A stretch of 64,000 bases of DNA, from contig CAJJDP010000029.1 in NCBI GenBank assembly GCA_905182995.1, positions 310,001 to 374,000 of the forward strand, written 5' to 3'. The position numbers and the translations under genes are program-made. The DNA is from Paramecium octaurelia (taxonomy: Eukaryota; Ciliophora; Oligohymenophorea; Peniculida; Parameciidae). Positions 36,755-48,217 of the stretch are shown in pieces; position 1 is the stretch's first letter; each line of letters begins with the position of its first letter. Below the pieces are notes generated by a model. The model was not told the DNA's origin. It did not search any database and saw nothing but the letters and a program-made list of their open reading frames with translations.

Positions 36755-38005
36755 TCATTATTTTCCCTTTCTATTTTGAACTGGAGCTTGATTGCTGACA
36801 GCATGTTCTTCAACAAGGGATTCTCCAACATATTCATTGACTCTCTTTTTCAAGTATTCATTTACGGTAGCAATCTTTTCTCTGTAAATTAGAAGTGATT
36901 CTTCTAATAACTAGTTTTCTTCATGTCTTTTGGCTTTTTCTGAGTTGTATAATTTCTTCTTGTAATTGTATTCCTCTAGAAGATAATTTAGATTGCGAAG
37001 TACCTTAAGTCAAGCTCAAGATTCTCATGCTTTAATCTTAAAGTTCTTTTTTTTTGGTCAAGATGTCAGAGGCTAATTCCTTGTCATTTTGTAAGGAATT
37101 CAAGAATTTGGCTTTGGCATCATACTCTTGCTTGAGAGATTCTTATTCAGCCAATAAATTAGTCTTGAAATCAGCGAAATCGTTGGCTGATTGAATTTCT
37201 TATTCTTCGAGTGCCTTGATGGTATCTCTTAGCTTCTCAATTAATTATTGAATAATTCCTACGACATCCTTTTCTACTAATGAGGCTATTTATTGACCGT
37301 TTCCATGTTATCCTAAATACATTATCTTGTATTTTGTACTTGTCTATGCGAAAGAGGCTTCTTCTTCACCTAATTTGACAAAGTCTTAGACTGCTTATTC
37401 TTCAAATAGATTAGCATACTTGCTCAATTTCTCTGCATAATCTCCAATGTGGCTCTTTTCTATTAATGTGCTTTGTTTGCTTTGTGCATCGCTTCTTACC
37501 CAATCAAGGACGGAAAGTGCATTCTTATATTCTCTCAATGTGTCAATGAATAAGGCATTGGCTTCGCATCTTTATTCAGCTAAATTTTCAAGCTTAACTT
37601 CATTTGCCTTGTATCTCTTGTTATTCCAATTCAAGTAGTCTGTTGTTTATTGGATTTTAAGGCTTTAAGTTGAAAGATAAACAATTACTCGACAGCTTCC
37701 AAGTCTTATTGAGCTGCAGCAGCACTCTTGGAATTGACATTCACAATTCCTGAGAACTCATTGATGTCTTTCAAAATGGCTTGTTCGAATCGTTAAAATG
37801 TAAGATCAGCTTTGTCTTGAGCTTCAACATTTGCTCCTTATAGATCTTCTAATAAAGTAAGCACTGATTGAATGGCATCCTAAGAACTCATCACATTAGT
37901 TTTAGAACTAAGCAAATTCAAAAAATCTGTATTGATTTTCTTAGGGCTACAGAAAACACTCTGACTTAGAAGCAGAATGACTAATACTCCTGATATACTT
38001 TTCAT
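36755..38005 (-). CDS. trichocyst matrix protein, second member
   Basis: Three exons encode 398 residues; introns are 37663-37688 (AAG end) and 36976-37003. A signal peptide (MKSISGVLVILLLSQSVFC) is followed by long helical regions rich in Ala, Glu, Lys and Gln, for example ANDFADFKTNLLAEQESLKQEY and KRHEENQLLEESLLIYREK. The size and helical layout fit the trichocyst matrix protein superfamily, as for the gene at 20636-21792, but the two are only distantly alike. The product should be packed into the trichocyst crystal after cleavage in the secretory pathway. No other secretory-granule family fits better. Confidence 0.75.
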
Positions 38006-38499
38006 TCTTTTGTTCAATAATAAAAATATTGATTTAAATACCGTTTTTATACATTAATATAATCGAACATTTGTTTCATTTTAAACAGAGGAACCTCTCA
38101 ATCCACTGATACAATAGGAGTTCATTTATATATCAATGCATATTTAATAAAAAAAGAGACCTAAGCCCTTAAAACCATATGATCTATCAAATTTAATGTT
38201 TTGGTGATTGAGATTATAAATATTTGATTATAAATAATTTAATAATTTAAATAGAATCTAAAATAACATCCTTATTCAAAGGTACTTGTTTATTTTTTCT
38301 AACATTACACCAAAAAGAAGAAGCTCTATTTATATGTTAATAAAAATGAGTATCAATTTTGGAATCCCAGTAATAATCAAATCTAATCTATTTCCATAGT
38401 AATCAAATGGACTTCTATAATAAATTCAATTCACAATTCAATATGAGGAATCCCTAAGAATAATAAAATAATAATTTATATTATATTAATACACGTAGG
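38006..38499. other. divergent intergenic region
   Basis: About 490 AT-rich bases between the divergent starts of the trichocyst matrix gene and the delta-COP gene. Both promoters must lie here; no other feature was found. Confidence 0.6.
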
Positions 38500-39341
38500 A
38501 TGGTTATTATCTCAGCAGCTATATGTGACAAGAATGGAATCCTTTTTATAGGGAGATAATTTCAAGGAATCACAACAAATGAATTAAGGGAAGTAAGAAG
38601 ACTTGTAATTATATTTAGCAAGTTCGTAATTTTCCTAAATTGATTTCACCAACTTAATAGCATACATTTATAGATCATGAGAATCAAAGATATATATATA
38701 CTCCAATTGATAACATTTATATAGTTTTGATTACTTCAAAAAATAGCAATATAATTGAGGATTTAGAAGTATTAAGGATATTGAAGAATGTCCTATCCGA
38801 TATCTGCTAATAAAGTATTGTTTATACTTATGAATAGTTAGCGAAGAGTCAATAAAAAAGAATAGTTTTGAGATACTTTTAGCCATTGATGATATAATAT
38901 CAGCAGGATTGAGAGAAAGCACAACTACAAGTTAAGTTTAGACAGCACTTGAAATGGAAAGTTCAGAAGAGAAGATTCATCTGATGTTAACTAAAGCAAG
39001 AGTAACAAAAGATAATTATAAAACATTAGGAAAATGAAGCTAAAGAATAAGCCAAAAAACATTAGATGGAAATGGAAAGAAAAAGATAAGAAGAATTAGC
39101 TTAGAAAAGGAATTAAAAGCAATCCAAAGCCATTGATAATGCATTCAAGTTACCATAAAATGAGGGTATTTATATAGTAATTAAGTTAGAAAAAGTAAAT
39201 CCAGTGCCCAAACCTGAAGTAATCAATGAAAATTTAAGTACACAATCCTAATCCTAAGTGACTCTAAAATCTAATGTCAAATAAGCTCCTAAAAAAGGCA
39301 TGTAATTAACAAAGAAGAAAGAATCCACTTCATTCGAATGA
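38500..39341 (+). CDS. coatomer delta subunit, N-terminal part only
   Basis: Four exons encode 254 residues; introns are 38593-38618, 38815-38837 and 39002-39029. The N-terminus is the longin-like domain of delta-COP: MVIISAAICDKNGILFIGRQF, a middle NSNIIEDLEVLRIL, then FEILLAIDDIISAGLRE and ALEMESSEEKIHLML. A charged helix rich in Lys, Glu and Gln follows. Delta-COP is part of the COPI coat for Golgi-to-ER vesicles. Full-length proteins have about 500 residues with a C-terminal mu-homology domain; here TGA 39339-39341 comes before it, and no mu-homology sequence follows before the convergent gene. Confidence 0.88.
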
Positions 39342-39383
39342 ATTTAATATTAATAATGCAGATAGCTATAATGATTTGTAATT

Positions 39384-40381
39384 TCAAATATCAGGTAAAG
39401 GCTGATTGCATCCTGCCCATTTATTCATCACTTTCTTACCATCCTTTATGTCAAACCATAAATCTCCTATTATTCCTATATCTCTCAAAAATCTTCCACT
39501 TGGTGAATGGTAATCTTGATATGTATCGGTATCATCAGTGTCCTAATTTCTATTTGTATTTCATACTTCACTATCAGGGTAGTTAAGAGGAGGTGGGTGA
39601 GTTATTCTCCAATGATCTTCATCTGGATATCTTTGATATAAGAATTCAACCCCTATATATTATTAGAGGGTTAATTTTACAGAAATATACAAATGGCATT
39701 GTTGCTATTAGAGCCCATGGCCACATTGGTCCTCTCTTTCTAAAATGCTATGTTCTGAAGCTTTCTGTCTAAAAATCGCAATCTTCAGATTCATAATCAA
39801 ATTCATGGTTCACATCTGCATCTTAATCTTATTGAGCTGCAGTCAGATGTTGTATTGGCTGACCAACCTATTTGTTTTCTGGCTTTAATAGTAGACTTGG
39901 ATCATATAGATGATTTTGAGGCAATGCTTCAGAAGGATTGAAAGGTTCCAATTTTCCTTCGAATGGCCATACATATGTTTTTGGATCTGGACAACCTATA
40001 TTCTTTGTTGGAGTTAGGTAATCTGGATTATATTTCGGATCATCTCTCCAGTCGTATGGCTTACCGTGAGCCTCGTTATAATTCACACCTGGATAATACA
40101 TATATCCAGGGCCCTCTATAAATTCATTAAAAAAAATTACACTCAAAATAAGTATACAAATTTTTGTGGTCTAAAAAGGTAGTAATGGTATTATATTCAA
40201 CTTTTGGTCTGCTCCCCAAATGTGTTGTTCCATGATTGTCATGACCATGTCCATGATCCTCATGTTCGTGTCCATGATCATCGTGATGATGAGCAAATGG
40301 ATTAGGTACTCTTGTTGTATTGGCAAATGTGAAAATAGTAACCTATCTGAGTTGCTGTTTCAACCCTCTAGAAAGAATCAT
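39384..40381 (-). CDS. probable mitochondrial membrane protein
   Basis: Four exons encode 306 residues; introns are 40116-40140, 39653-39680 and 39543-39566. The N-terminus has Arg and no acidic residues for about 30 positions, as in a mitochondrial presequence, then a His-rich segment (HHHDDHGHEHEDHGHGHD). Conserved-looking aromatic stretches GPGYMYYPGVNYN and GKPYDWRDDPKYNPDY follow, and one hydrophobic helix lies near residue 225 (WPWALIATMPFVYFW). A single helix with Tyr/Pro-rich flanks recalls accessory subunits of respiratory complexes such as the NDUFB8 type, but this is a guess. The His cluster might bind metal. Confidence 0.6.
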
Positions 40382-41355
40382 TTAATTATTTTTATTTCAA
40401 TATCTTAATTATAGCAATTATATTTGAACCAACCTTAAATTAATCATTTATATCTGAAGTTTTTCATTTCCACTTATTACTAACAGGTTAAAATTAATAT
40501 CATTTGTGATATCTATCTAGACACTTTTATAATTTATCATTTTTAAATCATAATTAAATTTCAAAAGATTAAAATTATTATAATTATTTATTAAATCATA
40601 TATTTATGTAAATATATTGTTTTGAATTCATATCACTTAATAATGATCATACTTCAATTATTTATTTCAATCATACTTAAAACAAGGAAAAATACAAATT
40701 ATAAATTAAATTCTATTCAGTTTATGATATTGAACTACCGCAAATAAAATAGAAAATTGATATTTTTCTTAGGATAATGATTCCAAATCAGTGCATCTTA
40801 CATAATGATTTAGATGATAGATATAAAATTTTACTCTGTATTACCTTAAAAAAATCCATGAATTCAGATGAGAATATATTATAATAGTAGAATAACAATA
40901 TTACCCTAAATTTTGAAATCTTCCTGCCTCTACACATACTAAGTAAGTTAATTAATCATGCTATTTAAATTACTTTAACATTTATCGCAAATATCACCCC
41001 TTGAATTGCTTTATTTTAGCTAGAACTAGCCATCGATTTAGTTCAGCTTTATCCAATAATTTAATTGCTTTTAGTATATTTTTAATTTTCTAAAGTCAAA
41101 ATTATATAGCCTCAAATAAAATTGGATATGTAATATTTAGGATTTATTCTAATATGGTTTAACTTTGAAGTAGACATGTTTTGCATTATTTTGCATTTTT
41201 TATTTTTATAAATATGAATCCTTTGTTTACTTTGATGAAGTTTAGAATATTAATGGGAATACATAACTTTTTAGATTTCAAGATTCTTTATAAATAATAA
41301 TTTTGATATATTATAAGAGCTCAAATATAAAATTAATATTTATAATTTTCTATCA
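40382..41355. other. AT-rich divergent intergenic region
   Basis: About 970 bases between two divergent starts. It is dominated by A/T runs. I saw no frame of interest on either strand, no tRNA-like sequence and no repeat. It is long for this genome region and might hide a short gene or RNA that I cannot see. Confidence 0.5.
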
Positions 41356-42150
41356 ATGTAAAAATACATCAAAGAGTGCTAAGCATTTATTATTACAGCT
41401 GGAGCAGGCATGGGAGTTGATTCAGGTCTACCTGATTTTAGAGGGAACAAGGGATTTTGGACAGTTTATAGACCTTTTGAAAACAAATTTGGATTTACAG
41501 ATTGCGCTAATCCATCATTTATGGATTATAATCCTAATTTATTTTGGGGATTTTATGGACATCGATTGCTTATGTATCGAAATACTGCTCCTCATGAAGG
41601 ATTTTAGATACTCAAAAAAATATTCTAAAATAGGGATTACTTTGTAGTAACAAGTAATGTGGATGGGTAGTTCCAAAAGGCTGGATTTGATCTTAATCAT
41701 ATTTATGAAATGCATGGATCGATTCATAAATTCTAATGTACTCCATGCGATAAACTATATGATTCTCATTAGTTTAAAGATTTATCTATTGATTTAGAGA
41801 AGTTTTCAGCAGCTGATCCTTTGCCTAAATGTGATTGCAAGCGTCTATTAAGACCCAATATATTGATGTTTGGTGATTGGGATTGGATTTCAACTATATA
41901 CGATCAGTAGGAGAAACGATTCTTTGATTTTGTAGAAAAATACAAAGCCAATAAGGTTTGTGTAATAGAGATTGGAGCAGGAACTTCAATTCCAAGCATC
42001 AGAAATTTAGGTGATAGAATACTAGATAATATGAAATAATCTATTATGATTAGAATAAACCCTACGGAAGCTGATGTTCCAAAGGGAGATGATAGATATT
42101 TCAGTATTAAAAAAGGGGGTTTGGAGGGCATTAAAGAATTGGAAGTATGA
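41356..42150 (+). CDS. sirtuin (Sir2 family NAD-dependent deacylase)
   Basis: An intronless frame of 264 residues shows the Sir2 motifs in order: TAGAGMGVDSGLPDFRG (NAD-binding), TSNVDGQFQ, the catalytic His in MHGSIHKF, a zinc site from CTPC and CDC, and IEIGAGTSIPSIR near the end. Sirtuins remove acetyl or longer acyl groups from lysine using NAD. The first motif has Gly-Val-Asp-Ser where most eukaryotic sirtuins have Ile-Ser-x-x-Ser, a form I associate with bacterial-type members. The second zinc pair is CxC rather than CxxC. No presequence is obvious, so it is likely cytosolic or nuclear. Confidence 0.92.
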
Positions 42151-42189
42151 ATATAACTTAGTTTTTATATATAAATTTTTAATATTTAA

Positions 42190-44314
42190 ATGGCTTATTT
42201 CGGAAATAATCCATAGCGTGGAGAATTGCAAGAGCTTTATGCTGATTTAAATGATCTGAATTTTGAAAAGAAGAAAGAAGTAATGATTAACAACAATAGT
42301 GTAGGCTGTTAAGAAGGTGATTGCTTATATGACAGTGGGCAAAGACGTATCAGATCTATTTCAATCTGTCATAAAGTGTTTAGAATTTAATGACATAGAG
42401 ATGAAAAAACTAGTAATCATAAATAATTATTCCTTAGATTTATTTATATATTGTCAATTATTCCAGATAAAAGCCAGATGATGCCATAATGGTGATACAA
42501 AATTTTAGAAAAGATGTCAGAAAATCAGAGAATCCTTTGGTAAGAGCACTAGCCATAAGGACTTTCGGGTGCTTACGAGTACCGAAACTTAATGAATATT
42601 TAATAGAGCCTCTTAAAGATTGCATATAAGATGATGATCCTTATGTCCGTAAAACTGCAGTGTTGTGTGTCCCGAAAGTAGATACTAATTTGATTCCTTT
42701 TAGGTATATGAAGTTTCCCCTGAGATATGTCCTCCGCTATTGGATATTCTGTAGAAGTTATTGGAGAAGGAATCAAATGCATTAGTTTTGGCTAATTTGA
42801 TATAATCAATGAGAGAAATTGAGGTTGTGAGTGGCAAATAAATTATCAATTTGAACCAGAAGATCATTTAAAAGTTGTTATTGGCAGTTGATGAATGCAT
42901 TGAATGGGGATAGATATTTATTTTGGATTATTTAGCCACTTATAATCCATAGGATTCAAAATAAGCTGAAGTAATAATAGAAAGAACACTACCAAGACTG
43001 AGTCACATAAACCCAACTGTTACATTTTGTGCTGTTAAGGTTATACTCAAATATTTGGATTTCTTAGATAATGGAGAACTAGTTAAGAATTTATGTAAGA
43101 AAGTGGCACCCTCTTTAATTTCCCTCTTATCTTGGAATCAACCAGAAGTATAATACACAATCCTAAGAAACATCTCTTTGATTTTGCAGAAGTTCCCTAT
43201 CTTATTTGAAAACGATGTTAAGGTGTTTTTCTGTTCATTTAATGAACCCTACTATATCAAATACGAGAAACTAGATATCATGGTTAGAATTTGTGATTCC
43301 AAAAACTTTGCTCAAGTTCTTAATGAACTTCTCATTTATTTAAATGAAGCCGATCCTCATTTTGTCAGAAAGACTATTAAGTCAATTGGAAAAATTGCTA
43401 TCACTTATGACAAAGCCTTAGATAAGTAAAATGATATTCTTAATTGATAGAGCAGTCTCTATTTTAGCAGAATTTGCTAAAAATATTTAATCACCAACGG
43501 AGCCAGCCTAAGAATTGCTCATTTAAATGCAGCTTATTTACAAAAAGAGCAAATAGATGTATAAACATGAAGATAGTTTAAAAATCATATATTCTATTAT
43601 CGATTATGCGAATGAGCCAGAATCTAAGGTAATTAAGTTTATTGATAATGATAGAGTGCATGTGCATGGATTGTAGGGGAATTTGGTGAATTCATTCCTA
43701 AATCAGTAGAAAAAATGAAAGAATACATTGATAATTTCTAAATGGAAGATAGACTAGTTTAACTCTAATTACTTACATCAGCAGTCTAATTATATCTCAA
43801 ATATCCATCATAATGTTCTGTTCTTATCTAATAGTTGATTGTTTCTGCCAAAGACTCATTTAACCCTGATGTAAGGGATAGAACCTATATTTATTGGAGA
43901 TTATTGTCAACAGACCCTGAAATTGTTAAGAACTTAGTTTGCTTTAATAGTGGAACCTTCTCCAATTTTTCAAAGGATCTACGCTTATGGGAAACCTAAG
44001 ATTTAGTTTTAGCTTTGGAAAATATGGGGAGCATCAGCAATCTATTCCACAAACTACCACATCAATTGTATAAGAACATAAAAATTAAAGTCAAGTATGT
44101 ATTTATTCACATCTGTAGCAATTAACAGGAAGTTAAGATTTATAAAGGAGAAGAGAAGCCAGAAGCCTAAGTCAAAGAACAATAAGATGAAAATCAGTAA
44201 AATATCTAAAAGGAGTAATAATAAGATATTGATCTTTTAAATTTCGATGATCCTCCTGCTAATAACAATAAAAATAATAATAGTAACAAGACAGATGTAT
44301 TTGAGCTTATTTGA
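42190..44314 (+). CDS. beta-adaptin without appendage domain
   Basis: Seven exons encode 657 residues; introns are 42280-42304, 42413-42437, 42678-42703, 43426-43450, 43629-43654 and 44095-44118. The protein follows the beta subunit trunk of AP-1/AP-2: [52 protein letters not shown], then [10 protein letters not shown] and [13 protein letters not shown]. The trunk is an alpha-solenoid that pairs with other AP subunits. The hinge is Gln-rich and holds DIDLLNFDD, a clathrin-box-like motif, near residue 630. TGA follows soon after, so the usual 240-residue appendage (ear) is absent. It should help recruit clathrin to sorting vesicles. Confidence 0.93.
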
Positions 44315-44407
44315 ACATCTATTAATATAAATTGCCATTTATAAAGACTCATAGATTATTTCAATATTTGTTTTTTATATTAATCAATAATAAAAATTAA
44401 AAACAGA

Positions 44408-46528
44408 TCAATTCTCTTGATCTTCTGGCTATAATATATCTACATTATATTTCTATTTAAGTTCTATCTGTATTCCATTAGCTTATTGTGTGAGAGTATC
44501 TACTTCTTGTTGAATCTAGTCAGCTTCCTCGTATTGCTCATTCTTCAATTAATAACAATAATTACTTAACAATGATCTGAGACCTATTCTTCTAATTGCT
44601 ATATCTTTTATTAAATATCCAAATATATCTGCTTTTGATTACTGATATAATTTTAAATTTCTTCTTCACTCATTTCGACCACATTTTCTTATTATTATTA
44701 AATTTATTCTTATTCATGTGATTCAATAACCTATTCAATTTATTCATTTTCCACTTGATTATCTACTTCTTAATGTTATTCATATTAATGCTCTTATGAA
44801 TCCTCAATTTCGTTAACATTATTGTTGATAATCTCTTTTTCTTTTTCTTGATCTTATATCTAATCTACATTATCAACTGAAACCTTTCTATTTGCATAAA
44901 TTAAATCTTAATATTTATTAAACAATTATTCCAACTCATTTTTAATCTAAAATTTATTAAATTTATAATAATACATCTTGCACTAAGTATGATAATCCAT
45001 AATAATCGATCTATGAAATCTCTTGCAACTTCAATTCTAAAACAAAATATCTGCAAATTTCTGCATTCTATTATAGTTATTAATATTAGTGTTATCTAGA
45101 CAATAAGGAATCCTCTATCTCATCTATTTCTTTTAAAATTTGAGTTTCAATAGTTTGATTCTCTGATATTTTCTCTTCATATAAAGAGATCTACCTCTAA
45201 ACTTCTTTTATTTATTCATTAATTTATGCAGCACCTTTAAAGTTTTTATTCTGCACCAATAATGCCTTATCATCAATCATTTTAGGCAATTTCTTTTAAA
45301 GCTCACTTTTTTTATTGAGAATCTCATGCAATTAAGATTGTCCCATATTTCTCTTGTAATTTAATTCATCAATTTACCTTTAAACCTATGCTAACTCTTT
45401 CAATGCTTCTAAGCTGGCCTTTTTAGCCTCCTAATACTTGAATGTTACATCCAATTCTTATTGGCATTATTCAGGTACTAAATTGGCTTTCTTTATCAGT
45501 TCAGTTCTTTTCTCTCTAATTGATTCTAATTATTATGATAAGTATTCCAGTTTATTCTTATATTCATGTTATTTCCTAAGACTATCGCCTTCAAGAGCTT
45601 CAATCTGAGCTCTTTCAGTGGCTAAACTATTGAGCTCGTCATTAAGTTTTGTTCTCTTGTTTTAAACTTTACTTAATTATAAATTGAATTTTTATTGCAC
45701 CTATTGAATCTTCTCTTTTGTTTAATGTAGATCAACATTCACTTTTTATAACTCGTTTTTCTTTTGATTTAATAATAATTGCAATTCTGCAATCTCAGAT
45801 TCTAAAGATGACTTTTTATTAATTAATTGATCTTACTCAATTCTATATTCCTTAGTTTGATTATCCATAATTTGATTCAAATGTTATTCCTCTTCATCTA
45901 AATGTTTACTATCAATCTCAGTGTGAATTTATTAGATTTTCACTCTCTCATTTTCTTCTTCAATGTGTTATTGCAATTTCTTTATTGAGGCCTATCCTTC
46001 AAACCTGTATTGATCACTATACTTGATATGTAATCTTTCTATTTCTTCGAGTTTTTATTCTGTTTCTTAATAGAAAGGATATTCTTCCCCTCTTATATTT
46101 TCCTTTTCATCCTATAATTTAGAGTACTACAATTCTTCTTATTTGATTTAATTATCTATTTAAGTGATTTTATCTTGAATTTGTTTTAATGATTGTTCTA
46201 TTTCCTCTGCCTTCTCAAATTATTCCTATTGTGCACAAACTTATTACTCAATGGATAATTGAGTAAGTCGACTATTACACTCTTATAATTTTAGTTAATA
46301 TTAAACAATGTGCTTCTCAATCTCTTATTGAGATATGTAAATTTGAGCCTTCTTTTTATTGGCTTCTGTTTGGAAGTACTCCAATTCTTCCATAATCATT
46401 TAATGTTGTTTTACATAAGAATTATCAAGCTGAGGATTAGTAGAATTTTAAATTGTCTAACTTTTGTTAATGATAGAATTCTTTAATGGTGAAGCTGAAT
46501 TAACTTAGGATTAGTATAAGAATTATTA

Positions 46529-46571
<43 letters not shown>

Positions 46572-47326
46572 TATTAATATTATTGTTATTATTACTATTA
46601 TTATTATTATTATTATTATTACTATTATTATTATTATTAGTATTACTATAATTATTGATATTATTATTATTATTCAATCTCTCTTTCATTATGTTCATTT
46701 TACTTATATATCTGTTTTTTTTAATCCTCATAATTTGTCAATTCTTTTGGCTACTTTGGAGAGTAATTTTATTAATAGGATTACTCCTACGTGTACTCCT
46801 ATTATCGATTGACTTCTTGCACCTAATTTTACTTAACTTAAATTCCATAATTAATCTGGCTTTCCACCTATTCTTGTAATGATTCATCTGTAGGAAGTGC
46901 TTGTTCAGGCTATTTTTTTTTTAAAAACCCAAAGCCAGTTGGCTTTTTTTTGACCTCTTCTACATTTAATTTCACTTCTACTTTTTGCTCAACATTGGAT
47001 TCTTCTTATGGAGTAGGTATTTCCACCTAATTAAATTATTGCTTGTAAGCATCACTCTCTGGGGATAAGATATCTGAATTGGATTAAGATTAAGTTAATT
47101 ATGACTGTTGTGTTTGTGGCTACGTCTACTATTATAGTATTTCTGATGTTTAAGGAGGTGGTGCCTTTACTTTAAGGCTTCCTTTGAACATTGATCCTTT
47201 TGGGGCAGGTTGCTGAGGGGGAGCAATGGGAGGCTGCTACAGAGCTTACTATTATTATTAGATGGGTGGTGGGGGAGGAGCAGTTGACTATTGGGTCTGC
47301 TCTTTCTTTTTAAACATTGCGAACAT
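44408..47326 (-). CDS. long coiled-coil protein with Gln tract
   Basis: Three exons encode 955 residues; introns are 44947-44974 and 44543-44565 (AAG end). The N-terminus MFAMFKKKEQTQQ leads into a Pro- and Gln-rich region of about 120 residues. A Gln tract of about 50 codons, nearly all TAA or TAG, lies at residues about 217-270. Residues from about 310 to 900 are almost unbroken coiled coil. The last 45 residues (NEQYEEADQIQQEVDTLTQQ) look like a UVR-type helix hairpin. It may be a cytoskeletal or intraciliary scaffold; no named family fits. Its ATG lies 14 nt from the ATG of the divergent gene. Confidence 0.8.
46522..46675 (-). repeat. TAA/TAG trinucleotide repeat coding for Gln
   Basis: On the minus strand this is an almost pure run of TAA codons with a few TAG, CAA and TAT codons, in the frame of the coiled-coil gene. 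In this code it gives a polyglutamine tract with occasional Tyr. Under the standard code the other frame would look like polyasparagine, which is misleading. Such runs usually vary in length between strains. Confidence 0.9.
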
Positions 47327-47340
47327 AAAATTTATTAATA
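47327..47340. promoter_or_regulatory. 14-nt divergent gene spacer
   Basis: These 14 A/T-only bases are all that separate the start codons of two divergent genes with good exon models. Any promoter must be shared and may extend into the coding sequences. If the minus-strand gene starts at its second ATG (47317), the gap grows to only 23 nt. Confidence 0.6.
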
Positions 47341-48177
47341 ATGGAATTCGAAAGAATCACGGTGACAAAAAGGGGAATTGAGGTGCAATAGTAACTCAAA
47401 CAAATACTGGGATTTAAGGATAATAGACAAATTGGAACAATAAGAAAGAAGGGTAGAGTAAAATGATTATGAAAATTTGTTAGAATATAGCGAGAATGTT
47501 TTGAGTAGACAAAAGGAGCAAGAAATCCATACATCTAGTTTTTTGGAGCCTAGATAGGATAAATAGGAATAGATTAACATGTTTCTTACAAATAGATTCA
47601 GTAACAGATAGAAGTACATTAAAAAAGAGATGGAGAAGTTGGATTAGAGGAAGACAAAGTTTGGTGGTAGTTTCTAGAGTGAGTCTCATCGTTCATTTAA
47701 GTGTTTAGATTTCAGATAAATGCAATATCTGAAAAGCAAATATACTGAGGGGTTCTTCTTAACGAAATAGAACCAATAATTTAAAATGCGTAATAATTTT
47801 GTATTTGGTAAGTCTCGAAGCCTTAGGGTTAGGAGATGCAATAAGGAGAAGATAAATATTTAGCATTTAAATAGGCAAAACTTGAAAGGATGATAAAGAA
47901 ACACGAGCAATTCAATTTTCAGACATAGAGTATCCCAACCTACGAAAAAGGAAGTAAAAGAGAACCCAATTTTATGAGCGAATTGGTCAAATCGATGGAA
48001 AAAAGAGAAATTTCTTCAAGAGTAGAAAGTATTAAGGAAATAAACTAAAAGTTTGGAAATAGTGTGGATTTACTTGAATATCAGAGTTTGAGTAAAGAAA
48101 GATTTTAAGAAAGTATGAGTAATCTGCATTTTAATAAATACGAGAGACTATGGAAGACACTAAGAGTTGGAAAGTGA
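47341..48177 (+). CDS. unrecognised charged protein
   Basis: Three exons encode 260 residues; introns are 47391-47418 (AAG end) and 47801-47826. The second intron was preferred to an overlapping 25-nt one because only it keeps the frame open. The protein is rich in Lys, Glu, Arg, Ser and Phe, with predicted helices at both ends and a basic middle (NRFSNRQKYIKKEMEKLD). No domain is recognised. Its divergent neighbour is the long coiled-coil gene, and a shared promoter could mean shared timing of expression. Confidence 0.68.
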
Positions 48178-48217
48178 TTGAAAGTATATATTAAAATTTA
48201 AAAAAATCTTTTTAAAT

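Noticed and set aside
46483..46731. A polyasparagine protein on the minus strand
   Set aside because: It appears only in a frame that treats TAA as a stop. The frame of the surrounding coiled-coil gene is open on both sides and makes the repeat Gln.
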